The notes: generated by a model from the sequence alone, not told the origin. DNA of 35,088 bases from Lachnospiraceae bacterium (GCA_019420465.1 JAHZHB010000046.1:1-35088); one strand, 5' to 3'. Shown: positions 24,146-32,951, counted from the first letter of the stretch. Program-made: numbers and translations.

Positions 24146-25642
24146 ATGAACAGAAAATATTCGTGGTGCAGCAGCGTCGGGCTGCTGTTATATATTTTGA
24201 TATTATCCCATCTCTGGCGGATGTGCCGGTATGGAGGATTTAAGAGACATCTGGTGGTGATGATCGTGGCGGGGGTGCTGCTTGTGATCTGTATGGCCTG
24301 CTGGCTGGTCTGGTACCGGATGGACAGACAGTCTGTGAACAGGGTACGGCCGCCGAAAGGGGTATTTTTAAGTAAACTCGTCGTTTTTATTCTTGCTACA
24401 GCTATAACCGGCGCCGGTGTTTTCTATGCGGCCATTCCTTATAACGGGGCATTGTCGTGGAAGATCGATGATCTTTTCAATCAGAAAAAGGTACGGCTGG
24501 AGCATCATAATCTGTTCAGTGATGGGGGACAGGGATTTCTGACCGATCTTGATAAGGTACTGGGACTGCCGGATGTGCTGTATACATCCAATACGCTGAC
24601 CATAGACTTCAATGGTGATGGAGAGATCACACAGATCTATGCTTTTCTGTACGGAAAGGATGAAAACGGTGAGACACGGACGTATCTGATCGATTATGCG
24701 TCAGACCAGGGAGATAAGATGACGGTGTATCTGGATGGCTACAGTGGTGCAACGTATGCTAAAGAACAGAGCCTTACCCCTTTACTGACCGCACTTTCCG
24801 GGATCGACTGGACGAAAGAAGCACTGGGGAAAAAGGAAAGCTACCGGATCTCCTATGGCGGGCGACAGAGCTTTACCTTTGTTGACAGGGCAAAGTTAAA
24901 GTATATTGCCGGGGATGTTGATGAAGATGGTACGGACAGCGGAAATGTCCAGTACAGTCTGCTGGACGGCGGCGGTGCGATAGAAGCCTACGGCGTGATC
25001 CTGCAGAAAAATGATGAAGAGCATACGGTGCTTGCGGATTATATCATGGAACCGGTCTATATTTCCGCGGCACAGCAGAGTGCCGAAGCAGAAGACTCTT
25101 TTATTGAAGAAGCACAGACAAAAAAAGACAGCTGGAGCGTGGATGCTTCCACAGGTACGATGTATGATTTTCTGGATGAACAGACGGGATGGCGGCTTGT
25201 TGTGGCTGATGCGACGGCAGGCAGCCGGTATTATGTGCTGGAACAGACAACGGATGGCGGAGCTACATGGGAACAGATAAATGATGATCCCTTTGGCGGA
25301 AATATTGGCGTGGCCGAAGGTCTGCTTTTCTTTGACACTGATTTTGGTATAGCCGGGCTTGGTGGTGCTTCTGCGGATAACTCCACCTTATATCTGACAA
25401 AAGATGGAGGAAAAACGTTTACAGCGCTTGGTATGCCAATGGATCAGGTGACAGAGCTGCCGGCTCTGGGACAGGAGCTTGGCTATTCCGTGGTCGATTA
25501 TGATTATATGCAGATGCCCGAAGGCAGTAAGGATGCACTGACAGTCACCGTGACGTCGGCAGCAACAGAGACATCCGGGCTGGTTTTTACGTCCGCAGAT
25601 CAGGGAGAAACGTGGCAGTTTGCCAAAGTAAAAGAAGAATAG
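24146..25642 (+). CDS. Membrane-anchored protein with Asp-box repeats
   Basis: A 498-residue protein with three predicted membrane helices at about 9-24, 36-58 and 76-97, followed by a 400-residue extracytoplasmic part. Three Asp-box motifs of the BNR/sialidase type are seen: TTDGGATW (about 368), TKDGGKTF (about 418) and SADQGETW (about 484), which mark beta-propeller blades. Calcium-binding-like strings DFNGDGEIT and GDVDEDGTDSG lie earlier. Catalytic sialidase residues (Arg triad, FRIP) are not evident, so I do not call it an enzyme. AAAAAGGAG precedes ATG 24146. It follows the sortase within 33 nt but lacks a C-terminal sorting signal. It could be a sensor or scaffold; the function is unknown. 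Confidence 0.75.
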   Translation: MNRKYSWCSSVGLLLYILILSHLWRMCRYGGFKRHLVVMIVAGVLLVICMACWLVWYRMDRQSVNRVRPPKGVFLSKLVVFILATAITGAGVFYAAIPYNGALSWKIDDLFNQKKVRLEHHNLFSDGGQGFLTDLDKVLGLPDVLYTSNTLTIDFNGDGEITQIYAFLYGKDENGETRTYLIDYASDQGDKMTVYLDGYSGATYAKEQSLTPLLTALSGIDWTKEALGKKESYRISYGGRQSFTFVDRAKLKYIAGDVDEDGTDSGNVQYSLLDGGGAIEAYGVILQKNDEEHTVLADYIMEPVYISAAQQSAEAEDSFIEEAQTKKDSWSVDASTGTMYDFLDEQTGWRLVVADATAGSRYYVLEQTTDGGATWEQINDDPFGGNIGVAEGLLFFDTDFGIAGLGGASADNSTLYLTKDGGKTFTALGMPMDQVTELPALGQELGYSVVDYDYMQMPEGSKDALTVTVTSAATETSGLVFTSADQGETWQFAKVKEE

Positions 25643-25738
25643 AAAAAACAGGATGCGATCTGAAATATACAGCGCACAGCATACTGGGCATAATACAGTG
25701 CAGAAAGCATTCGTGTATACGATATCAGGAGGGAAAAA

Positions 25739-26797
25739 ATGGCAGAGAAAATACAGTTTTGCCGTGGCGGTGGCTGTACCGCCAAGCTTGGCGCGGGGAT
25801 TTTGTCCCGTGTACTGGAAAAACTTCCGAAGGGACCGATCGATGAAAACCTGCTGATCGGGTATGACAGTAAGGACGATGCGGCGGTCTACAGGGTCAGT
25901 GAGGATACGGCTATCGTGCAGACGCTGGATTTTTTTCCACCGATGGTGGACGATCCCTATACCTTTGGTAAGATCGCAGCGACAAATGCGTTAAGCGATA
26001 TCTATGCGATGGGCGGAGAGGTAAAAACGGCGCTGAACATCGTATGCTTCCCGGAAAATGCCGATTTGAATATCCTCGGAGAGATCATGCGTGGCGGCTC
26101 GGAAAAGGTGATCGAAGCCGGAGGCACACTGGCCGGGGGCCATTCCATAGCAGATAAAGAGGTCAAATACGGATTGTCGGTGATGGGCTGTGTGCATCCG
26201 GACAGGATATATCCGAACGATCAGGGACAGCCGGGAGATATGCTGATTCTGACAAAGAAGCTTGGTGTCGGTATCATATGCACGGCAAACCGCGTGGGCG
26301 AAGCCTCCGAAGCGGCCATGCAGGAAGCCATCGATTCGATGACGACCCTGAATAAATATGCGGCAGAAATCTGCAGTGACTATGAGATACATGCCTGCAC
26401 AGATGTTACCGGCTTTGGCTTCCTCGGCCATCTGCATGAAATGATGCATGGAAAGCTGTCCTGCCGGATATGGGCAGATCAGGTCCCCGTGATCGAAGAG
26501 GCCAGGCACCATGCGGATGAATTTCTTTTGACAGCGGCAGGACAGAGAAACAGGAATCATGTGGAAAAGTACGTGCAGTTTGCGGATATTCCTTTTTCTA
26601 TGGAAGAAATCCTGTTTGACCCGCAGACCTCCGGCGGACTTTTGCTGGCAGTGCCAGAAGCAGTGGCAGGAGAGCTTTTGTGTGCACTGCAGAAGGTACA
26701 GCCACAGGCGGCCATCATCGGGGAGATATTGCCACAGCAGGCAAAGGAAATCTATGTCGTGTCAGAAAAAGACAAACAGGCAGGCAGCAGAATATAA
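25739..26797 (+). CDS. selD: Selenide, water dikinase
   Basis: A 352-residue enzyme that makes selenophosphate from selenide and ATP. The N-terminal catalytic pair is C13 and K16 in GGGCTAKLGAG; Cys (TGT) stands where some homologues use selenocysteine. Other family motifs are DSKDDAAVY, QTLDFFPPMVDDPYTFGKIA, ATNALSDIYAMGG, LAGGHSI, CTDVTGFGFLGHL and FDPQTSGGLL. GGAGGG lies 5-6 nt before ATG 25739. No selA, selB or tRNA-Sec is seen in the window. The next genes are a purine permease and a molybdenum hydroxylase, so selenophosphate may feed a selenium-dependent molybdenum hydroxylase cofactor (known association; applied here by inference). Confidence 0.95.
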   Translation: MAEKIQFCRGGGCTAKLGAGILSRVLEKLPKGPIDENLLIGYDSKDDAAVYRVSEDTAIVQTLDFFPPMVDDPYTFGKIAATNALSDIYAMGGEVKTALNIVCFPENADLNILGEIMRGGSEKVIEAGGTLAGGHSIADKEVKYGLSVMGCVHPDRIYPNDQGQPGDMLILTKKLGVGIICTANRVGEASEAAMQEAIDSMTTLNKYAAEICSDYEIHACTDVTGFGFLGHLHEMMHGKLSCRIWADQVPVIEEARHHADEFLLTAAGQRNRNHVEKYVQFADIPFSMEEILFDPQTSGGLLLAVPEAVAGELLCALQKVQPQAAIIGEILPQQAKEIYVVSEKDKQAGSRI

Positions 26798-26902
26798 AAG
26801 ACACAAAAAACCTGTGTGTATATATACAAACAGCAGTTGCCAGGATGTTGCATAAGCGGGAAGAAAAGATACATTATGATAACAAAAAGTGAAAAATAGG
26901 GG

Positions 26903-26931
26903 TGTACAGAACCTGGTTGGCACGTTATAAT
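26903..26931 (+). promoter_or_regulatory. Promoter of the NCS2 permease gene
   Basis: TGTACA (26903-26908) and a consensus TATAAT (26926-26931) are 17 bp apart. The roughly 75-nt leader that follows is A/T-rich; I found no purine riboswitch core in it. Confidence 0.6.
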
Positions 26932-27012
26932 AAGCAGGATTTATGGTAATACAATATATATTATCGTGAATTATAAATACTTATAAGAACGAAAGAGAAG
27001 GAGACAACACAC

Positions 27013-28410
27013 ATGAGTCAAATCGAAAACAAAGGTGCCGAGTACGATTTCTATGGCAAGATGCCTTTGAAAAAGGCGATTCCTTTAGGTATGCAGCATG
27101 TACTTGCCATGTTTGTCGGCAACCTTACCCCGGTCATTCTGATCACAGGAGCCTGCGGCCTGGGTGCAGGTACAGAATTTGCCGATCTGCAGGTGGCACT
27201 TTTACAGAACGCCATGCTGATCGCAGGTATCGTTACTCTGATCCAGTTATTTGCCATAGGTCCGGTAGGCGGTAAAGTACCGATCATCATGGGTACCAGC
27301 TCCGGATTTATCGGTGTCTGTAACAGTGTAGCCTCTGTTATGGGCGGTGGTGTGCTGGCCTACGGCGCGATCATGGGCGCATCCCTGATCGGCGGCCTGT
27401 TCGAAGGTGTACTTGGCCTGATGTTAAAGCCGCTGCGTAAATTTTTCCCGCCGGTGGTTACCGGTGCCGTTGTACTGTCCATCGGTCTGTCCCTGATCTC
27501 TGTCGGTGTCAATTCCTTTGGCGGCGGCAGCAGTGCTAAGGATTTTGGTTCTCTTGAAAATCTTCTGCTTGGTGCGATCGTACTGATCGTTATCATTGCG
27601 TTAAAACACGGTACCAAAGGCATGACCAGTGCATCCTCCATTCTGATCGGCATTATCGTCGGCTATATCGTAGCTGCGATCATGGCTGCTGTTTTACCTA
27701 CCACAGGTATTGACGCAGAAGGTGTGGAATATACCAAGGCCTGGGTATTAAACTGGCAGAAGGTGGCAGACGCCAGCTGGTTTGCGATCCCGAAGATCCT
27801 GCCGGTCAAGCTTGTTTTTGACTTAAGAGCGATCCTGCCGATCCTGATCATGTTTATCGTTACTGCAGTAGAGACTGTCGGCGATATCTCCGGCGTTATG
27901 GTCGGTGGTATGGACAGAGAAGCTACAGATACAGAGCTTTCCGGCGGTGTCATCTGTGATGGTCTTGGATCTTCCCTGGCAGCCCTGTTTGGTGTCCTGC
28001 CGAACACATCCTTCAGCCAGAACGTAGGTCTGGTCACCATGACAAAGATCGTTAACCGTTTCGCCCTGACCACAGGTGCCATATTCCTTGTACTGTGCGG
28101 TCTGTTCCCGAAACTGGCAGCACTGATCTCCATCATGCCGCAGAGCGTCCTCGGTGGCGCAGCCGTTATGATGTTTTCCTCTATCGTAGTCAGCGGTATC
28201 CAGCTGATCACAAAAGAGAAGATGACCCCGAGAAGCATCACGATCGTATCCGTAGCCCTCGGCCTCGGTTACGGCCTCGGTGCCAACGGCGGCGTCCTTG
28301 CCGGACTTCCCCAGTACATCCAGCTGATCTTCGGCGGTTCCGGTATCGTACCTGCTGCGATCGTAGCTATCGTACTGAACATCATTCTTCCGAAAGAGAA
28401 GGAAGCCTAG
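27013..28410 (+). CDS. NCS2-family xanthine/uracil-type permease
   Basis: A 465-residue polytopic protein of the nucleobase-cation symporter-2 family. AIPLGMQHVLAMFVGNLTPV, GVPIIMG-like KVPIIMGTSSGFIG, FFPPVVTGAVVLSIGLSL and NTSFSQNVGLVTMTKIVNR are standard; the last is the NCS2 signature with the QN pair. Length fits. The N-terminal end of the signature and the neighbourhood favour xanthine or urate over uracil, but specificity cannot be fixed. AAGGAG lies 9 nt before ATG 27013. It sits between selD and the molybdenum hydroxylase genes, matching an uptake-then-oxidation arrangement, although a terminator after it makes it a separate transcript. Confidence 0.92.
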   Translation: MSQIENKGAEYDFYGKMPLKKAIPLGMQHVLAMFVGNLTPVILITGACGLGAGTEFADLQVALLQNAMLIAGIVTLIQLFAIGPVGGKVPIIMGTSSGFIGVCNSVASVMGGGVLAYGAIMGASLIGGLFEGVLGLMLKPLRKFFPPVVTGAVVLSIGLSLISVGVNSFGGGSSAKDFGSLENLLLGAIVLIVIIALKHGTKGMTSASSILIGIIVGYIVAAIMAAVLPTTGIDAEGVEYTKAWVLNWQKVADASWFAIPKILPVKLVFDLRAILPILIMFIVTAVETVGDISGVMVGGMDREATDTELSGGVICDGLGSSLAALFGVLPNTSFSQNVGLVTMTKIVNRFALTTGAIFLVLCGLFPKLAALISIMPQSVLGGAAVMMFSSIVVSGIQLITKEKMTPRSITIVSVALGLGYGLGANGGVLAGLPQYIQLIFGGSGIVPAAIVAIVLNIILPKEKEA

Positions 28411-28488
28411 CTATTTGTACAGAGGTACAGGTATAAGTTAAAACAGACTATATAGAAAACTGGTCTATCGGACAAAAGACCAGACAGA

Positions 28489-28523
28489 AAGCGGAACGTA
28501 TATTTTGCATATATGTTCCGCTT
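28489..28523 (+). terminator. Terminator hairpin of the permease gene
   Basis: AAGCGGAAC (28489-28497) pairs with GTTCCGCTT (28515-28523), extended inward by TATAT/ATATA. It has a short pyrimidine tail (CCCC). Confidence 0.6.
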
Positions 28524-28536
28524 CCCCATGTATACA

Positions 28537-28680
28537 GTTGAAAAATTCCCGGCGGACCCGACCTGTGTGCAGGAAGTCAAGCGACTTTAGCGAGTAAGAG
28601 TCCGAGACTACAGGCTCGGACCGACGGAGCCGGAGCGCAGACTCCTGCACACAGGTCGGGTCCGCCGGGAATTTCTCAAC
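28537..28680. repeat. Large inverted-repeat element with conserved core, copy 1
   Basis: The left arm 28537-28578 and right arm 28640-28680 are reverse complements over about 40 bp with one mismatch and one extra base. They enclose a 61-nt core (28579-28639) that contains its own hairpin, GTCCGAG / CTCGGAC. The core recurs in opposite orientation at 32395-32455 with one difference. Apart from this element and the terminator, the 28411-28802 gap holds only the ribosome binding site for the next gene. Confidence 0.9.
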
Positions 28681-28802
28681 GTCCGTCTTTCAATCCGCCA
28701 AAAATCGCATCCCCAACCTTGCTATTTCTTCAAAATCACAGTATGATAATCATAGATACCCATGTTTAAGAAAAGAATAAAAACAAACGGAGGCCCCCAC
28801 AA

Positions 28803-29570
28803 ATGCTCAAAATCAAAGAATTTGTCAAAGCAGAAAGCCTTGAACAGGCCTGGGAACTGAACCAGAAACGAACCAGCCGCATCCTCGGCGGCATGCTCTG
28901 GATGCGTATGAGTGACGCCAGTATCCAGAAAGCCATCGACCTGTCCGGCCTTGGTCTGAATACCATAGAAGAAACCAAGGACTCCTTCGTGATCGGCTGC
29001 ATGGTCACCCTAAGACAGCTGGAGGTGCATGAAAGCTTAAATGCCATGTGCGATGGACTGGTGAGAAAATGTACCGAAGATATTGTCGGCGTACAGTTCA
29101 GAAATATGGCAACGATCGGCGGCTCCCTCTTTGGCCGCTTCGGCTTCTCTGACGTACTGACCGGTTTTCTGGTACTGGATACTTATGTAGAGCTTTACAA
29201 AGGCGGTATCGTTCCGCTGGCCGAATTCGCAAAAATGAAACGTGACAATGACATTCTGGTCCATGTGATCGTAAAGAAACATACAGGACAGTACGCCTAC
29301 CTGTCACACAGAAATACAAAGACAGACTTTCCGGTACTGGCTGTAGCTGCGTCAAAGATCGATGGCGAAGTAAAAGCGGCCATAGGTGCAAGACCGGAAA
29401 GAGCCCTTTTGTATACCGTAAAAGATGCAAGTGAAGCATCGGCCACTGGCCTCGCAGAAGAAATCCCGACCGGCAGCAATATGCGTGGCTCAGCCGAATA
29501 CAGAAGCCATCTGGCAAAAGTCCTGTTAAAAAGAGCATTTGCTGAACTCAGAGCAAAGGAGGTCGATTGA
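28803..29570 (+). CDS. Molybdenum hydroxylase FAD-binding subunit
   Basis: A 255-residue protein of the XdhB/CoxM family. RILGGMLWMRM (the FAD pyrophosphate-binding GG segment near 31-41), IGCMVTLRQLEVH, FRNMATIGGSLFGRFGFSDV (the second FAD motif, here lacking the usual N in GGN), and VELYKGG are visible. The C-terminal domain is shorter than in many homologues. It transfers electrons from the 2Fe-2S subunit to NAD or another acceptor. ATG 28803 follows GGAGG. The iron-sulfur gene starts 3 nt after the stop and the molybdopterin gene overlaps that one, so the three form a tight operon encoding a xanthine-dehydrogenase-like enzyme. Confidence 0.88.
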   Translation: MLKIKEFVKAESLEQAWELNQKRTSRILGGMLWMRMSDASIQKAIDLSGLGLNTIEETKDSFVIGCMVTLRQLEVHESLNAMCDGLVRKCTEDIVGVQFRNMATIGGSLFGRFGFSDVLTGFLVLDTYVELYKGGIVPLAEFAKMKRDNDILVHVIVKKHTGQYAYLSHRNTKTDFPVLAVAASKIDGEVKAAIGARPERALLYTVKDASEASATGLAEEIPTGSNMRGSAEYRSHLAKVLLKRAFAELRAKEVD

Positions 29571-29572
29571 CA

Positions 29573-30046
29573 ATGATCGTAAGTATCCTGTTAAATGGAA
29601 AAAAGATAGCTGCGGACATCAGTCCGGATATGACCCTGTATACCTTTGTCCGTGAACATGGCTGCTACAGCGTAAAATGTGGCTGCGAAACCACAAATTG
29701 CGGTCTCTGTACGGTATTTCTTGACGGAACACCGGTACTTTCCTGTGCCATACTGGCCGCAAGAGCCGACGGACATAAAGTAGAGACGCTGGAGGGTCTG
29801 CAGAAAGAAGCCGAAGAGTTTGGCCGCTTTATTGCCGATCAGGGTGCCGAGCAGTGTGGATTCTGCAATCCCGGCATGATCATGAATGCGATCGCCCTGT
29901 TCCGTGAAAATCCCGAACCGACAGACGAGGAGATCAAGCGCTATCTGGCCGGAAACCTGTGCCGCTGTTCCGGTTATGAGGGACAGCTTCGCGGTATCCA
30001 TGATTTTATCGCGTATAAGAAAAAAGGAGGTGCAGCATGCGAGTAG
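29573..30046 (+). CDS. Molybdenum hydroxylase 2Fe-2S subunit
   Basis: A 157-residue small subunit with two [2Fe-2S] clusters. The N-terminal plant-ferredoxin-type cluster uses C38, C43, C46 and C58 (CETTNCGLC, then VLSC). The C-terminal helical cluster uses C95, C98, C130 and C132 (QCGFCNPGMIM and NLCRCSGYEG). This is the canonical layout of XdhC/CoxS-type subunits. ATG 29573 is preferred (AAAGGAGG 10 nt upstream) to an in-frame TTG at 29567 that overlaps the previous stop. The last 10 bases overlap the next gene's start, suggesting translational coupling. Confidence 0.95.
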   Translation: MIVSILLNGKKIAADISPDMTLYTFVREHGCYSVKCGCETTNCGLCTVFLDGTPVLSCAILAARADGHKVETLEGLQKEAEEFGRFIADQGAEQCGFCNPGMIMNAIALFRENPEPTDEEIKRYLAGNLCRCSGYEGQLRGIHDFIAYKKKGGAACE

Positions 30047-32322
30047 TAGGACAGCCGATCCGTAAAAAGGATGCGATGCAGCTGGTAACCGGAAAACCGG
30101 TCTATATGGATGATCTGGCGCCGAAGGAATGTCTGATCGTCAAAGTGCTCAGAAGCCCGCATGCCAATGCACTGATCGAAGAGATCAATACAGCGATCGC
30201 CATGAAGGTACCGGGAATCGAAGCTGTATACACATGGAAAGATGTGCCAAAGAACCGATTTGCCCAGGCAGGGCAGACCTACCCGGAATGGAGTCCGTAT
30301 GACCGTCTGATCCTGGATCAGCATGTACGCTTTGTCGGCGATGCCGTAGCGATCGTAGCCGGTGAAGATGAAGCCTGTGTGGATCGTGCGCTGAAAATGA
30401 TCAAGGTAAAATATAAAGTTCTTCCGGCTGTTCTTGATTATCATATGGCGCTGGATAATGAGATACTGGTGCATCCGGAGGATAACTGGAAATCCCTGTA
30501 TCCGGTCGGTGCGGACAATAAGAGAAACCTCTGTGCCCATATGGAGGATGCCGGTGGTGATCTGGAGAAGGCGTTTGCGGACTGCGATGTGGTACTGGAG
30601 CATACCTACCATGTACCGGCTGTCAATCAGGCGATGATGGAGACATTCCGTACGACCTGCTATATCGATACCTATGGTCGTCTGGTTGTTTTGAGCTCAA
30701 CACAGATCGTGTATCACGTCCGCAGGATTCTGTCGAATGCCCTTGGCATACCGAAAAGCAAGATCCGTTCGATGAAGCCGCGTATCGGCGGTGGCTTTGG
30801 TGCGAAGCAGACCGTAGTGGCAGAGATCTATCCGGCTTTTGTCACCTGGATGACGAAAAAGCCGTCCAAACTGATCTACAGCCGTTATGAGAGCCAGATC
30901 GCGGGTTCTCCGCGTCATGAGATGGAAGTCCGGCTGAAACTTGGTGCCACAAAGGATGGCCGTCTGCTGGCTTTTGATATCTATAATCTGTCCAATACCG
31001 GTGCCTACGGCGATCATGGACCGACAACAGCAGGCCTGACGGGACATAAATCACTGCCGATGTATACCGCAAATATGCAGGCTTTCCGTCATGTGTTTGA
31101 TGTGGTCTATACAAATACACTGGCAGCGGGAGCATACCGTGGCTATGGTGCCACGCAGGGTATTTTTGCCCTTGAGTCTCTGGTCAGTGAGATGGCAGAT
31201 GTGCTGCATATGGATCCGGTGGAGCTTCGACTGAAAAATGTGGTCCGTGAGGGTATGTATATGCCGGCATACAGCAATGAGCTGGCGGCCAGCTGCCGTC
31301 TGGATGAATGTTTAAGCCGTGTGGCTGAGATGATCGGCTGGAAAGACAAATATCCCTGCAGGGATATGGGCAATGGCAAGGTGCGCTCTGTGGGTATCGC
31401 CATGGCCATGCAGGGGTCCTGTATCTCTTATGTTGATGTGGGTTCTGCAACGATCATGCTCAATGAGGATGGCAGCTACCGTCTGGCGATCGCTGCGGCG
31501 GATATGGGTACCGGCTGTGACACGATCCTGGCACAGATGGCAGCGGAATGTCTTGGTGTGACAGCGGATGAGATCTTTGTGTCGGGTGCGGATACGGATT
31601 CTTCGCCGTATGATTCCGGTTCCTATGCATCAAGTACGACGTATATTACGGGACAGGCTGTTGTGAAAGCGGCCACAGAGCTGGAAAAGCGCATCCGCAC
31701 GCTGGCATGTCGTATGCTGGAATGTGAAGAGGAAGACCTGGAATTTGACGGTCATGTTGCAAAAAACATAAAAAATGGTCATACAGTTACCATTGAGGAT
31801 ATCGGATTTAAGGCACAGTGCTTTAATGATTTTTCGCTGCAGGTGACGGAGAGCCATACTTCACCGGTATCACCGCCGCCGTATATGGCCGGCGCTGTGG
31901 AGATTGAGCTGGATAAGGAAACAGGGCATGTGGAGATCCTGCATTATGCAGCTGTTGTAGACTGTGGTACGGTGGTGAATCCAAATCTGGCCAGAGTGCA
32001 GGTGGAAGGCGGTCTGGGCCAGGGTATCGGTATGACGCTGTTTGAGAATATCCAGTATTCGGATAAGGGGCAGCTTAGGAATAATTCGCTGATGCAGTAC
32101 AAGATTCCGACGAGAATGGATTATGGAACGATCGATGTGGAGTTTCGGCCGAGTTTTGAGCCGACGGGGCCGTTTGGGGTCAAGTCGATCGGTGAGATTG
32201 TGATCAATACGCCGGCACCGGCTCTGGCGCATGCGATTCATAATGCTACGGGGGGTTATTTCAGGGAGTTGCCGGTGACGAGTGAGAAGATTGCGATGTA
32301 TTGTGCGGAGGAGACGGAGTAA
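30037..32322 (+). CDS. Molybdenum hydroxylase molybdopterin-binding subunit (xanthine dehydrogenase-like)
   Basis: A 761-residue large subunit that carries the Mo cofactor. The N-terminal hammerhead domain has GKPVYMDDL and FVGDAVAIVAGED. Mo-cofactor motifs follow: GGGFGAKQ (251-258), AYRGYGATQG (367-376), DMGTGCDTI, GSYASSTTYITGQAV and VEGGLGQGIGMTLFE. The active-site Glu is E720 in GVKSIGEIV. Whether the substrate is hypoxanthine/xanthine, nicotinate or another N-heterocycle cannot be settled by eye, but adenine deaminase, two purine permeases and selD in the same window favour purines. AAAAAAGGAGG precedes ATG 30037. The distal 150 bp are GC- and G-rich in style compared with upstream. Confidence 0.93.
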   Translation: MRVVGQPIRKKDAMQLVTGKPVYMDDLAPKECLIVKVLRSPHANALIEEINTAIAMKVPGIEAVYTWKDVPKNRFAQAGQTYPEWSPYDRLILDQHVRFVGDAVAIVAGEDEACVDRALKMIKVKYKVLPAVLDYHMALDNEILVHPEDNWKSLYPVGADNKRNLCAHMEDAGGDLEKAFADCDVVLEHTYHVPAVNQAMMETFRTTCYIDTYGRLVVLSSTQIVYHVRRILSNALGIPKSKIRSMKPRIGGGFGAKQTVVAEIYPAFVTWMTKKPSKLIYSRYESQIAGSPRHEMEVRLKLGATKDGRLLAFDIYNLSNTGAYGDHGPTTAGLTGHKSLPMYTANMQAFRHVFDVVYTNTLAAGAYRGYGATQGIFALESLVSEMADVLHMDPVELRLKNVVREGMYMPAYSNELAASCRLDECLSRVAEMIGWKDKYPCRDMGNGKVRSVGIAMAMQGSCISYVDVGSATIMLNEDGSYRLAIAAADMGTGCDTILAQMAAECLGVTADEIFVSGADTDSSPYDSGSYASSTTYITGQAVVKAATELEKRIRTLACRMLECEEEDLEFDGHVAKNIKNGHTVTIEDIGFKAQCFNDFSLQVTESHTSPVSPPPYMAGAVEIELDKETGHVEILHYAAVVDCGTVVNPNLARVQVEGGLGQGIGMTLFENIQYSDKGQLRNNSLMQYKIPTRMDYGTIDVEFRPSFEPTGPFGVKSIGEIVINTPAPALAHAIHNATGGYFRELPVTSEKIAMYCAEETE

Positions 32323-32343
32323 GCTGTTTTTTGACAGGGTTTA

Positions 32344-32510
32344 GGACGGACGGTTTCGCCAAGGCCCCGTGCTTTGCCATACAATGTACTCTTTTGCGCT
32401 CCGGCTCCGTCGGTCCGAGCCTGTAGTCTCGGACACTTACTCGCTAAAGTCGCTTGCTTTTCTTATATCCTTCAGCGGGGGACAACTGCCGGGTTTCGTT
32501 TCGTCCGTCC
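32344..32510. repeat. Inverted-repeat element with conserved core, copy 2
   Basis: The core 32395-32455 is the reverse complement of 28579-28639 with 60 of 61 bases identical. The arms differ in sequence from copy 1: GGACGGACG (32344-32352) pairs with CGTCCGTCC (32502-32510), and CCCCG (32365-32369) with CGGGG (32476-32480). It lies just downstream of the hydroxylase operon. Confidence 0.85.
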
Positions 32511-32523
32511 GTCTATCAAAATA

Positions 32524-32763
32524 TCACAGCTTCCTGCGAATCGCTCTTTCCAGAGGCTTTTCCGGTTCCAGTCTGATCTCCAGAATATCCTCAATCCGGC
32601 ATCCCAGCACCTGACACAGATCATCCAGCGTACGCACATTCACCGACTGATTCTTACGCAGTCTCTGAATCGTTGCTTTATAAAAACCAAATTTTTCAAT
32701 CAGCATATAGCTGCTGACATTCTTTTCTTCCATCGTTTTCCAAAGAGGATCATAAGAAATCAT
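32524..32763 (-). CDS. Small XRE-family helix-turn-helix protein
   Basis: A 79-residue protein that is nearly all DNA-binding domain: LWKTMEEKNVSSYMLIEKFG, then FYKATIQRLRKNQSVNVRTLDDLCQVLGCRIEDILEI, the HTH_26-type Cro/CI layout common in Firmicutes. GGAGG lies about 9 nt before ATG 32763 on the minus strand. There is a short basic C-terminal tail (EKPLERAIRRKL). It is convergent with the hydroxylase operon, with the core-containing repeat between them. Its target is unknown. Confidence 0.85.
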   Translation of the reverse strand: MISYDPLWKTMEEKNVSSYMLIEKFGFYKATIQRLRKNQSVNVRTLDDLCQVLGCRIEDILEIRLEPEKPLERAIRRKL

Positions 32764-32890
32764 AAAACCATACCTCCATTCTTATAGTATCTCTATTATG
32801 ATAGGCTTTCGGAAATATGCATATGTACATTAAAATACCGCCCGACAGAAATAGACATATAAAAGAAAACAAAGAAAATACAGACAGATT

Positions 32891-32926
32891 TTAAGATATT
32901 AAGAAACTATTAACCAGTCTTTAAGA
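32891..32926 (+). promoter_or_regulatory. Phased direct repeats, possible response-regulator site
   Basis: TTAAGA (32899), TTAACC (32910) and TTAAGA (32921) start exactly 11 bp apart, with another TTAAGA at 32891. Direct TTAACA-like repeats at 11-bp phase are the binding pattern of OmpR/PhoP-type regulators. They lie 26 bp upstream of a putative -35 element. Confidence 0.35.
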
Positions 32927-32951
32927 AATACATTAGAAATTGGACAAATGA

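Noticed and set aside
26915..26935. Sigma-54 promoter at TTGGCACG
   Set aside because: TGGCAC is present but the -12 TTGC element is missing at the correct distance, while a sigma-A promoter fits.
26932..27012. Possible purine or xanthine riboswitch before the NCS2 permease
   Set aside because: The leader is short and A/T-rich and lacks the conserved purine riboswitch core loops.
28465..28650. Small minus-strand frame resembling a frame at 32369-32614 on the plus strand, sharing a string like LRLRRSEPVVSD
   Set aside because: The similarity is a translation of the conserved 61-nt repeat core, which lies in a near-perfect palindrome. No ribosome binding site or codon pattern supports a protein.
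32374..32787. 137-residue plus-strand frame over the XRE gene
   Set aside because: It begins in the repeat core and continues antisense to the XRE gene; no start signals.
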